DNA of 15,175 nt, from positions 1 to 15,175 of the forward strand of contig USNG01000035.1 in the NCBI GenBank assembly GCA_900556025.1, in the 5' to 3' direction. This DNA comes from an uncultured Mycoplasmatota bacterium. Its GTDB lineage: Bacteria > Bacillota_I > Bacilli_A > RF39 > UBA660. Every line of letters starts with the position of its first letter. Position 1 is the stretch's first letter. Under the pieces are notes generated by a model. The model ran no database searches, was not told the origin of the DNA, and saw only the letters and a list, made by a program, of their open reading frames with translations. Both the position numbers and the translations under genes were made by a program. Below, in pieces: positions 1-7,198 of the stretch.

Positions 1-639
1 TTGGGTCTTGCCAAGTTAAAAGGTGAGGCTGTTAGAGAAAAGGTTAATAAAAAGTTAAATCCTAAACCTGTATCTTTTGATGAGATATTATCTGATACTA
101 AGAAGGAAGAACCTAAAGTAGAGATTCCTAAAGAGGAAGAAAAGAAAGAAGACATACCAGTTACACCAATGTGGGAAATGCCTAAATTGGAGGTACCTAG
201 TATTCCTGAGGAACCTAAAGTAGATGCTCCTAATGAAGAAGTTAAGAAAGAGGATATACCAGTTACTCCAACGTGGGAGATGCCTAAATGGGAAGAACCT
301 GAACAAGCGGAACCTAAAGTAGAACCACTGGTATGGAATATACCTACTTCTAGTGAGAATATGAAAAAAGATAAGGTAGAGAGTGCGGTTCCTTTATGGG
401 AAGATATTAAACCTAAATTAGAAGACAATACTTCAAATAATTTAGATACTAATATAAATATTTTTGATAATAGTACTACTAATAATAATATTAATACTAC
501 TGATAATAGTAGTTCCTTCTGGACACCAGCATCTGATGAGAAGATGGAAACTAGTTTCTTTCCAAATATAAATATTCCAATAAGTGATGGATTATCTAGC
601 AATGATAATTTTGGATTTCCAAAAATAAATAATAATTAA
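1..639 (+). CDS. Pro/Glu/Lys-rich repeat protein, probably 5'-partial
   Basis: Reading frame open from the first base to a TAA at 637-639 (212 residues visible). The first codon is TTG, but it is also the window edge and no ribosome site can be seen, so the real start is probably upstream. Residues 37-103 contain two copies of a roughly 34-residue unit beginning EPKV and sharing KKEDIPVTP followed by WEMPK; a third, degenerate copy starts near residue 104. From about residue 139 the chain becomes Asn/Thr/Ser/Asp-rich. There is no membrane segment or recognisable catalytic domain, so the visible part is most likely intrinsically disordered and cytoplasmic, or a linker of a larger protein. The next gene begins 13 bases after the stop, so the two are probably co-transcribed. 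Function unknown; I do not recognise a family. Confidence 0.75.
   Translation: MGLAKLKGEAVREKVNKKLNPKPVSFDEILSDTKKEEPKVEIPKEEEKKEDIPVTPMWEMPKLEVPSIPEEPKVDAPNEEVKKEDIPVTPTWEMPKWEEPEQAEPKVEPLVWNIPTSSENMKKDKVESAVPLWEDIKPKLEDNTSNNLDTNINIFDNSTTNNNINTTDNSSSFWTPASDEKMETSFFPNINIPISDGLSSNDNFGFPKINNN
109..312 (+). repeat. Two in-frame tandem repeats of about 102 bases
   Basis: Bases 109-210 and 211-312 encode two diverged copies of a 34-residue unit (EPKV... KKEDIPVTP... WEMPK). A partial third copy starts near 310 (EPKVEPLVW). Conserved positions are the EPKV start, the acidic/basic EEKKED run and the Trp-containing WEMPK end. The copies differ at many codon positions, so the duplication is old and under protein-level selection rather than recent slippage. 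Confidence 0.8.
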
Positions 640-652
640 AGGAGATTATATT

Positions 653-2359
653 ATGTTAAATATTAATAAAGTAATTATACTTGAAAATGGTGAAAAATAT
701 CTAGTACTGGATAAAGTTAATTATCAAGATACTGATTATTATTATATTGCTAAAGTTAATGAAAGCGAAACTGATATAGAAAATGATTATAATAGAACAT
801 CAGTATATAATGTTGAAAAAAGTGATTTTGATAATAATATTAATGATAAAGAAAATGATACTTATTTAATTGAAGGGGATTTTTTAGCGGATAATGTAGT
901 AACTAAAGAAGAAAAAAATGCAATGAAACACAATACTCGAGTTTTACAATATCTTGTTGATACTGCTAATGGAAATGATATAAAAATACCTAAAGGTATA
1001 TATTATTTTTCGAAGGGTGGAACTTCTAGTAGGGGTACTGAGGATTATGTAATTAAACCTAAAAATGGCATAACCATTACTGGCGCAGGTGCCGATGATG
1101 ATAATGGAACCATATTAAAGCCTTATGCAGTTCCCGGTACTATTAAATATGGTTTGGATATGTTTTATTGGAATGAATTTAGTGATTCTGGTGGTTCTGA
1201 TGTTAATTATTTGGAAAATGTTAGCTTTAATAATTTTATTATTGATGGCGAAAGCGTCAAAGGTAATATTTATAATTCATCTGGAAAGGGTTTTATGATT
1301 AACTTATGTCGTAATTGTTATTGGGATAATATTATTGTAAAAAACACTGATGGTACTGGATTTGGAATGGATAATGTTATTAATGGAAAAATTACTAACA
1401 GTACTGCTATTAATTGCGGTAAGAATGCGAATATTTTTAGCGAAGGAGCTTCTGGATTCGGAATAGGCACTGGTTTTAGTGATGATGAATCAATGTATAT
1501 TGAAAATTGTAAATCTATTGGTAATACTAAATTTGGATTTTTCTTTGAACATCAAGGACGTTTTAGTAAAGATTACACTTCTTCTAAATCTAATGGATTT
1601 AAAGTTGTAAATAGTATTGCAAGTGGAAATCTTTATAATTTTGGTGGATTAAGGGCTAACGATGTATTGTACAACAACTGCTCTGCTTATAATGATGATA
1701 CTGATAATGACGGGACTCCAAAAAATTATACTAAATTAGATATTTATTTTGATGATCAATCTAGAAGAATTGAAATTAATAACTTTAATTCTGAGCATAA
1801 TTTTAATGATGTAAAACAAAATACTTATTATAATTCTGTTATTAAATGGGGATATGACCATGGAATTATATATGGTATTGATAAGAGTCAATTTGGAATT
1901 GGTCAATTTGTTACTCGAGCTGAGGCTATAACTTTTCTGTGGAGATATGCTGGTAGACCTGGAGATGTTTTGGCAGGAAATCTTTTGTCTAGTAATGATC
2001 CTAGGAATTCCAACTTAAAAATTAAATTTAAGGATGTTTCTAATTCGTCTTGGTATGTTAGTGCTGTTAAGTGGGGCGTTGATAGTAATATAATTAATGG
2101 AGTATCAGATGAGCTATTTGAACCTAATTCAAATGTTACTAATGCACAGTTTATTACTATGCTCTGGAGATATGCTGGAGAACCTGTTGTTAATACTAAT
2201 GCATTTCCTGGTATATCATCGCAAGCATATTACTTTAATGCTATTAATTGGGCTTATAGTAAAGGGATAATTAGTAATAAATTATTTTATCCTAATAAGG
2301 ATTGTACAAGAGAAATGGTAACTGTATATATTTATAGATATAATTTGACTATTTCTTAA
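653..2359 (+). CDS. Right-handed beta-helix protein with three C-terminal SLH repeats
   Basis: 568 residues; the start is fixed by AAAGGAG (638-644), 8 bases before ATG. Residues 1-45 resemble the short beta-rich module of small DUF1292-like Firmicutes proteins (ENGEKYLVLDKV ... YYYIAKV). Residues about 93-385 look like a pectate-lyase-type right-handed beta-helix: an entry segment NTRVLQYLVDTA followed by IPKGIYYF, then many short strands with Asn-rich turns (IENCKSIGNT, NNCSAYNDD). Residues about 392-435, 458-510 and 517-565 are three S-layer-homology-type repeats, each with a W-A/G-hydrophobic helix and a TRAEA/TNAQF/TREMV helix ending in WRYAG or IYRYN. SLH repeats usually bind secondary cell-wall polymers outside the cell, and beta-helices usually bind or cut polysaccharides. 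However, no signal peptide is present, so export is unexplained. No pectate-lyase catalytic residues could be assigned. Fold assignment is good; substrate and location are unknown. Confidence 0.85.
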   Translation: MLNINKVIILENGEKYLVLDKVNYQDTDYYYIAKVNESETDIENDYNRTSVYNVEKSDFDNNINDKENDTYLIEGDFLADNVVTKEEKNAMKHNTRVLQYLVDTANGNDIKIPKGIYYFSKGGTSSRGTEDYVIKPKNGITITGAGADDDNGTILKPYAVPGTIKYGLDMFYWNEFSDSGGSDVNYLENVSFNNFIIDGESVKGNIYNSSGKGFMINLCRNCYWDNIIVKNTDGTGFGMDNVINGKITNSTAINCGKNANIFSEGASGFGIGTGFSDDESMYIENCKSIGNTKFGFFFEHQGRFSKDYTSSKSNGFKVVNSIASGNLYNFGGLRANDVLYNNCSAYNDDTDNDGTPKNYTKLDIYFDDQSRRIEINNFNSEHNFNDVKQNTYYNSVIKWGYDHGIIYGIDKSQFGIGQFVTRAEAITFLWRYAGRPGDVLAGNLLSSNDPRNSNLKIKFKDVSNSSWYVSAVKWGVDSNIINGVSDELFEPNSNVTNAQFITMLWRYAGEPVVNTNAFPGISSQAYYFNAINWAYSKGIISNKLFYPNKDCTREMVTVYIYRYNLTIS

Positions 2360-2377
2360 AATAATATGCAAATGGTA

Positions 2378-2406
2378 TTGAAAAAAAATGAAAAATTTGT
2401 TATCAT
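2378..2406 (+). promoter_or_regulatory. Sigma-A-type promoter for the 2439 gene cluster
   Basis: TTGAAA at 2378-2383, a 17-base spacer, then TATCAT at 2401-2406 preceded by TG one base away (extended -10). Transcription should start near 2413. This lies downstream of the ATG at 2388 and so argues for translation starting at 2439. Confidence 0.7.
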
Positions 2407-2438
2407 TAATGTATGAAAGTAGAGAGGAGATAATAAAA

Positions 2439-3899
2439 ATGGAAAAAGAAGATAAGAGAGGAATATTTTTTGGAATAATAGGAGTACTTACATTAATTGT
2501 GGCTATAATTGGAGCATCATTAGCATACTTTTCTATTAATGCTGAAGGTAGTGGTAATGATATACTTGTAAGCACATTTGATTCAAATATGGAAATAACT
2601 TTTAATGATACTAGTAATATATCTCTTGTTAATGCTTATACTGGAGAATCTATTAAGAAAACATTTAATGTTAAAAATACTGGAGATACAGTTGTATATT
2701 ATGATTTATTATTTAAAAATTTAGTTAATAATTTTAATAATCCTAGTGATTTAGTATATAGTTTATATTCAAATGATGGAGGAAGTATTGTAATTAATAA
2801 AATTGTTCCTAATGAAGATAATACATATATAGCTAGTAATGTTAGAATAGAAGCAAGAAAGACACATAATTATGAATTAATTATTACATTCTTAAAGACA
2901 GATAAAAATCAAAATAATAATATGAATAAAACATTTTCTACTAATATAGATGTTAAATCTTCTAGAATAACTAGTGATAATGCTTTTCTATATGAAAGGA
3001 ACTCTTTATCATATTTTGTACATAATAATAATGTTTTACCTTATATTGAAAAAAACTTTAATAATGAAGGAATTTTTTATACTAATAACTCTATTAATGG
3101 AAATACTATTTTCTTTTATAGAGGTGGAAATAATTTAAATAATAATTTAATATTTGCTAATAAGTGTTGGAAAATAATTAGAACTACAGAAAGTGGAAAT
3201 ATAAAAATTATATATAATGGAGAATATATTGATGGTGTTTGTACTTTTAAAAATATTCAAAGTAAATTTAATGATAATAGTGATTATAATGCTTATGTTG
3301 GATATTTATATGGTAATGCAAGTAGTGGAGAATATAAAATAGAACATTCTAATAATAACTTTAGTTCAGTTAAAAAAGTATTAGATAGTTTCTATGTGAG
3401 TGATTTATTTTCATATAATAATTTTATTGCAAATGATACTATTTTTTGTAATAATAGAAAAACAAATGAATTTACACTAAATAAAATTAATTATGGAAAT
3501 AGTGGTTACTCTAAAAATAATACTGGATATTTATCATTTAATAACTTATATTATAATAATAGAAGTGATTATGATTGTATAAATGAGAATGATAAAATTA
3601 GTACTAGTAATGGACTTAATTATCCAATTGGACTTATCAGTGCTGATGAAGTATATTATGCTGGTATTAATATGTTAAATAATAATCAAAATAATTATTT
3701 ATATATTGATGGTTCATATTGGACTATAACACCTGCATATTTTAATGGTAGTGATGCATATAATTTTGTAGTAAATAAAGGAAAACTTATTACTAATAAA
3801 GTTAATACAGTTAATATTATTAGACCTGTAATAGCATTAAAAGGAAATATTAAAGTAGTAAGTGGAGATGGAAGCATAGATAATCCATATAGAGTTTAA
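2439..3899 (+). CDS. Membrane-anchored surface protein, camelysin/TasA-like N-terminus
   Basis: 486 residues from ATG 2439. This start has GAGGAG at 2424-2429, whereas the in-frame ATG at 2388 has no ribosome site and precedes the predicted transcript start. Residues 8-32 form one hydrophobic segment ending ASLAYFS, followed by a small-residue/acidic stretch; this resembles the signal region of camelysin/TasA-type proteins matured by SipW peptidases. Residues about 40-165 look like a beta-sandwich (KKTFNVKNTGDTVVYYDL). The C-terminal region holds CWKIIRTTESG from residue 243, NYPIGLISADEVYYAG, YWTITPAYF near 427 and IRPVIALKG near 461. This series recurs in surface proteins of gut Firmicutes and resembles a formylglycine-enzyme/C-type-lectin-like fold (my reading, not verified). 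Four or more Cys residues lie in that part. Probably an exported adhesive or recognition protein. First gene of a cluster with the CvpA-family and thioredoxin genes. Confidence 0.8.
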   Translation: MEKEDKRGIFFGIIGVLTLIVAIIGASLAYFSINAEGSGNDILVSTFDSNMEITFNDTSNISLVNAYTGESIKKTFNVKNTGDTVVYYDLLFKNLVNNFNNPSDLVYSLYSNDGGSIVINKIVPNEDNTYIASNVRIEARKTHNYELIITFLKTDKNQNNNMNKTFSTNIDVKSSRITSDNAFLYERNSLSYFVHNNNVLPYIEKNFNNEGIFYTNNSINGNTIFFYRGGNNLNNNLIFANKCWKIIRTTESGNIKIIYNGEYIDGVCTFKNIQSKFNDNSDYNAYVGYLYGNASSGEYKIEHSNNNFSSVKKVLDSFYVSDLFSYNNFIANDTIFCNNRKTNEFTLNKINYGNSGYSKNNTGYLSFNNLYYNNRSDYDCINENDKISTSNGLNYPIGLISADEVYYAGINMLNNNQNNYLYIDGSYWTITPAYFNGSDAYNFVVNKGKLITNKVNTVNIIRPVIALKGNIKVVSGDGSIDNPYRV

Positions 3900-3912
3900 G
3901 GAGATGAAAATT

Positions 3913-4581
3913 ATGAATATAGTAGATGCTTTAATAATAGTTTGCTTCTTTTTAGGAATAATGAGTGGTATGAGAAGAGGACTAATAAAACAAACAGTTT
4001 TCTTAGTAGGACTTATACTTATACTAGTAGTATCATTTTATTTAAAGAATCCAGTTGCTTCATTACTTTATAAAAATTTACCATTCTTTAATTTTGGTGG
4101 TGTATTTGAAGGAGTAGCAGTTTTAAATATATTACTGTATGAAGTAATAGCTTTCTTGATAGTTTTTTCATTATTATATTTAGCTTTAAGAATAGTTCTT
4201 GTAGTTAGTGGTATAATAGAAAAGATATTAAAAGCAACTATTGTACTTGGATTCATATCTAAAATATTAGGTGGAATAGTTGGATTTATAGAAAGTTATA
4301 TTATTGTTTTTATAGCATTATTTATATTTAATTTACCATTTTGGACTTTACAAGGATTAGATGATTCAAAATTAAAAAACAAAATACTTTATAATACACC
4401 TATTATGAGTAGTGCAGTTAGTGATGCTAATAAAGTAGTTGAAGAAATAAATGATTTAAGTAAAACATATAAAAATGATAAAGAAAAATTCAGTGAAGAA
4501 GCTATTAATACATGTATAAAATATGAAATTATTTCTAAAGAAAATGTGGAGATATTAAAAGAGAAAGGAAAATTAAAATGA
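3913..4581 (+). CDS. CvpA-family integral membrane protein
   Basis: 222 residues with hydrophobic segments near residues 4-20, 27-45, 75-100 and 108-145, then a charged cytoplasmic tail. The N-terminus MNIVDALIIV ... GMRRGLIKQ is the typical CvpA pattern (Asp in the first helix, then a short basic loop before helix two). The family was named for colicin V production in E. coli; in Gram-positives its role is poorly defined and linked to envelope homeostasis. AAGGAG at 3898-3903 is 9 bases before ATG 3913 but directly abuts the ATG at 3904, so 3913 is preferred. The TGA stop overlaps the start of the thioredoxin gene (ATGA at 4578-4581), which indicates translational coupling. Confidence 0.85.
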   Translation: MNIVDALIIVCFFLGIMSGMRRGLIKQTVFLVGLILILVVSFYLKNPVASLLYKNLPFFNFGGVFEGVAVLNILLYEVIAFLIVFSLLYLALRIVLVVSGIIEKILKATIVLGFISKILGGIVGFIESYIIVFIALFIFNLPFWTLQGLDDSKLKNKILYNTPIMSSAVSDANKVVEEINDLSKTYKNDKEKFSEEAINTCIKYEIISKENVEILKEKGKLK

Positions 4582-4874
4582 TAAAATATTTAGAAAAAAA
4601 TAATTTTAATGAATTAGTTAAAGAAGGATATCATTTAGTAGACTTTTATGCTGAATGGTGTGGTCCCTGTAAGATGATGGGTCCTGTTCTTGAAAGTATT
4701 GAAGATAAAATAGACATTATTAAAATAGATGTAGATAAATTTCCTGATTTAGCTCAAGAATATAGAGTAATGAGTATACCAGACTTAATGATATTTAAAG
4801 ATGGAGAAAAAATACTTGAATCAGTTGGTTTTCAAAGTAAAGAAGATTTAGAAGAGGTTATAAGCAATTTATAG
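4578..4874 (+). CDS. trxA: Thioredoxin
   Basis: 98 residues, near the usual thioredoxin length of about 105. The active site WCGPC is at residues 27-31, inside the classical VDFYAEWCGPCKMMGP strand-helix. The cis-proline loop is SIPD with Pro at 68; most thioredoxins have SIPT here, so this position differs. The Asp of VDFYA (residue 22) is the usual buried acid. The protein reduces disulfides in cytoplasmic partners using electrons from thioredoxin reductase, which is not in this window. It starts inside the last codons of the CvpA-family gene by an ATGA overlap and is the last gene of that cluster. Confidence 0.95.
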   Translation: MIKYLEKNNFNELVKEGYHLVDFYAEWCGPCKMMGPVLESIEDKIDIIKIDVDKFPDLAQEYRVMSIPDLMIFKDGEKILESVGFQSKEDLEEVISNL

Positions 4875-4888
4875 TTTATAATCTTTTT
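4856..4888 (+). terminator. Weak intrinsic terminator after trxA
   Basis: GGTTATAA (4856-4863) can pair with TTATAATC (4876-4883), an 8-bp stem with one G-U pair and a 12-base loop, followed by TTTTTA. The 5' arm lies in the last codons of trxA and the 3' arm overlaps the -35 region of the queA promoter. The stem is AU-rich, so termination may be incomplete. Confidence 0.45.
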
Positions 4889-4903
4889 ATTTTGTGTTAT
4901 AAT
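4875..4903 (+). promoter_or_regulatory. Extended -10 promoter for queA-tgt
   Basis: TATAAT at 4898-4903 preceded by TG and one base (TGTTATAAT). The -35 candidate TTTATA (4875-4880) is weak but at an ideal 17-base spacing. The predicted transcript start is near 4910, leaving a leader of about 45 nt before the queA ATG. Confidence 0.7.
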
Positions 4904-4918
4904 TTACTACTAGAAAAG

Positions 4919-4954
4919 AGAGGTGAATCACTAGGCTGTTTTCCTAGGTTGATT
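4919..4954 (+). promoter_or_regulatory. queA ribosome-binding site separated from the ATG by a hairpin
   Basis: AGAGGTGA (4919-4926) is the only good Shine-Dalgarno sequence but ends 28 bases before the ATG at 4955. The spacer folds: ATCACTAGG (4927-4935) pairs with CCTAG (4943-4947) plus TGAT (4950-4953), leaving a two-base GT bulge and a 7-base loop. With the hairpin formed, the ribosome site and start codon are close together in space. In-frame TTG at 4949 is the only alternative start nearby. Confidence 0.6.
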
Positions 4955-5998
4955 ATGGATTATAAAGATATAAATACTTATGATTATGATTTAGATGAAT
5001 CTTTAATAGCTCAAACTCCTATTAAAGAACGTGATCATTCTAAATTATTAGTTGTTAATAAGAATAATGGAAAATATGTTGATGAAGTATTTTATAACAT
5101 TATTAATTATTTAAGAAAAGGAGATACTTTAGTACTTAATAATACAAAAGTATTACCTAGTAGAATTATTGGAACTAAAACTGAAACAGGAGCTAAGATT
5201 GAAATACTTTTATTGAAAGAATTAGAAAGCAATATATGGGAATGTTTAGTAAGACCACAAAAGAGAGTTAAAAAAGGTACTGTTATTAAGTTTGAAGATG
5301 ATTTTGAATGTGAGGTAATTGATGTATTTAATGATGGACTTACTCATGTTAAATTTAATTATAAAGGGATATTTGTTGAACATTTAAATTCAGTTGGGGC
5401 TATGCCACTTCCTCCTTATATTCATGAATCATTAAAAGAAAATGACAGATATAATACTGTTTATGCAAAAAAGACTGGTAGTGCTGCTGCACCTACAGCT
5501 GGGCTTCATTTTACAAAAGAATTACTTGAACAAATAGAAGAAAAAGGAATAAATATTTTATATGTTACTTTAAATGTAGGACTTGGAACTTTTAGACCAG
5601 TTAGTGAAGATGATATTACTAAACATGATATGCATAGTGAATTATATGAAATAAGTGAAGATGTTGCTCAAAAACTAAATGAAGCTAAAAAGAATAATAA
5701 TAGAATTATTTGTGTTGGTACTACATCTCTTAGAACTCTTGAAGCAAACATTCAAAAATATGGAGAATTTAAAAGTACTATAGAAGAAACTGATATATTT
5801 ATTTATCCACCACATAAATTTTTAAGTGCTGATGGATTAATTACTAATTTTCATTTACCAAAAAGTACACTAGTTATGTTAGTTAGTGCTTTTAGTAGTG
5901 TTGATATTATTAAGAATGCTTATATGCATGCTCAAAAAGAAAAATATAAGTTCTTTAGTTTTGGAGATGCTATGTTTTTAACTGAGGAGGAATTATAA
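4955..5998 (+). CDS. queA: S-adenosylmethionine:tRNA ribosyltransferase-isomerase QueA
   Basis: 347 residues, the normal size for QueA. It transfers the ribosyl part of SAM to preQ1 at tRNA position 34 and isomerises it to epoxyqueuosine. Diagnostic segments are LIAQTP near residues 17-22, [11 protein letters not shown] near 61-71, the [10 protein letters not shown] motif near 180-189, VGLGTFRPV, and the C-terminal [10 protein letters not shown]. An open frame extends upstream to a TTG at 4892, but that overlaps the promoter -10 element, and the QueA homology begins just after ATG 4955, so I take 4955. The stop overlaps the tgt start by one base (TAATG), giving a two-gene queuosine unit in which the products act in sequence. 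Confidence 0.96.
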   Translation: MDYKDINTYDYDLDESLIAQTPIKERDHSKLLVVNKNNGKYVDEVFYNIINYLRKGDTLVLNNTKVLPSRIIGTKTETGAKIEILLLKELESNIWECLVRPQKRVKKGTVIKFEDDFECEVIDVFNDGLTHVKFNYKGIFVEHLNSVGAMPLPPYIHESLKENDRYNTVYAKKTGSAAAPTAGLHFTKELLEQIEEKGINILYVTLNVGLGTFRPVSEDDITKHDMHSELYEISEDVAQKLNEAKKNNNRIICVGTTSLRTLEANIQKYGEFKSTIEETDIFIYPPHKFLSADGLITNFHLPKSTLVMLVSAFSSVDIIKNAYMHAQKEKYKFFSFGDAMFLTEEEL

Positions 5999-7122
5999 TG
6001 GATTTAAAATTTAAATTATTAAAAGAAAATAGTTGTGGTGCTAGACTTGGTGAATTTCATACTAAATGGGGAACTCATAAAACACCTATGTTTATGCCTG
6101 TTGGGACACAAGCTACAGTAAAAACACTTAGTCCAGAAGAATTAAAAGATGCTCATGCTGATGTTATTCTTTCAAATACATATCATTTATGGCTTAGACC
6201 TGGAGAAGATGTAGTTGATAATGCTGGTGGTCTTCATAATTTTATGAATTATAAAACTGGTCCAATTTTAACTGATTGTGGTGGTTTTCAAGTATTTAGC
6301 TTAGCTAAACCAAAAGATATTAGTGAAGAAGGAGTTAAGTTTAAAAGCCATATTGATGGAAGAAATTTATTTTTGACTCCAGAAAAAAGTATTGAAATTC
6401 AAAATAAATTAGGTAGTGATATTATAATGAGTTTTGATGAATGTCCTCCTTATCCAGTAACTCATGAATATATGAAAAATAGTGTTGAAAGAACACTTAG
6501 ATGGGCTAAAAGAAGTTTAGATGCTAATAAGAAACGTGATGTTCAAGCTCAATTTGGAATTGTTCAAGGTGGAGAATTTCCAGATTTAAGAAAGTTTTCT
6601 GCGGTTGAAACTGCTAAATTAGATTTTGATGGATATTCTGTTGGTGGTGTAAGTGTTGGAGAAGATGCCGAAACTAAACTTAAAATGATTGAGTATGCTA
6701 CTGCATATTTACCTAAAGATAAAATTAGATATTTAATGGGTGTTGGAGAACCTATGGATTTAATTGACGGTGTTATTCGTGGTATAGATATATTTGATTG
6801 TGTTCTTCCAACAAGACTTGCAAGACATGGAAATGCATTAACACGTGATGGTAGAACTAATATTAGAAACGCTAAATATATTAAAGATTTAGATCCAATT
6901 GAAAAAGATTGCGATTGTTATGCTTGTAAGAATTATTCTAAATCATATATAAGACATTTATTAGTTGCTGATGAAACTTTTGGTCAAAGATTAATTTCAA
7001 TTCATAATATTAGATTTTTAACCAAATTAATGGAAGATATTAGAACTCATATAGAAGCAGATGATTTATTAGAATTTAGAGAAGAATTTGCTAGTAGATA
7101 TAATAAGAAGAAAAATGAATAG
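5998..7122 (+). CDS. tgt: tRNA-guanine transglycosylase Tgt
   Basis: 374 residues, full length for bacterial Tgt. It exchanges guanine-34 of GUN-anticodon tRNAs for preQ1. The general acid/base Asp is at about residue 93 in [11 protein letters not shown] (the usual sequence is TDSGGFQ, so a Ser to Cys change is present). The conserved FDEC motif is near 146-149, and the nucleophile Asp is near 267 in [14 protein letters not shown]. The zinc site is Cys305, Cys307, Cys310 and His336, matching C-x-C-x2-C-x25-H exactly. GAGGAGG lies just inside the queA 3' end as ribosome site. Translationally coupled to queA. Confidence 0.97.
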   Translation: MDLKFKLLKENSCGARLGEFHTKWGTHKTPMFMPVGTQATVKTLSPEELKDAHADVILSNTYHLWLRPGEDVVDNAGGLHNFMNYKTGPILTDCGGFQVFSLAKPKDISEEGVKFKSHIDGRNLFLTPEKSIEIQNKLGSDIIMSFDECPPYPVTHEYMKNSVERTLRWAKRSLDANKKRDVQAQFGIVQGGEFPDLRKFSAVETAKLDFDGYSVGGVSVGEDAETKLKMIEYATAYLPKDKIRYLMGVGEPMDLIDGVIRGIDIFDCVLPTRLARHGNALTRDGRTNIRNAKYIKDLDPIEKDCDCYACKNYSKSYIRHLLVADETFGQRLISIHNIRFLTKLMEDIRTHIEADDLLEFREEFASRYNKKKNE

Positions 7123-7135
7123 TTTTTCTTTTTTA
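7105..7135 (+). terminator. AU-rich terminator overlapping the tgt stop
   Basis: AAGAAGAAAAA (7105-7115) can pair with TTTTTCTTTTT (7123-7133), 11 bp with one G-U pair and a 7-base loop that holds most of the TAG stop. More T-rich sequence follows. The stem is almost purely A-U and could arise from composition. Confidence 0.4.
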
Positions 7136-7141
7136 TTTTAA

Positions 7142-7170
7142 TTTATTTAAATTCGTTTGTATGATATACT
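7142..7170 (+). promoter_or_regulatory. Extended -10 promoter for the 7199 gene
   Basis: TATACT at 7165-7170 preceded by TGA (TGATATACT); a weak TTTATT at 7142-7147 sits 17 bases upstream. The predicted start is near 7177, about 22 bases before the GTG start codon. Confidence 0.6.
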
Positions 7171-7198
7171 ATTTCTAGAATAGAAGTGGTGAGTAAGT

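Noticed and set aside
2388..2438. ATG at 2388 as start of the surface-protein gene
   Set aside because: It lies between the -35 and -10 of a good promoter, has no ribosome site and precedes the predicted transcript start; ATG 2439 has GAGGAG.
2439..3899. Diversity-generating retroelement target
   Set aside because: No reverse transcriptase, template repeat or adenine-targeted duplicate is present in the window; the lectin-like fold alone does not support it.
4904..4954. preQ1 riboswitch before queA
   Set aside because: The leader is too short and lacks the preQ1-I core (no A-rich tail able to form the pseudoknot); only a simple hairpin is visible.
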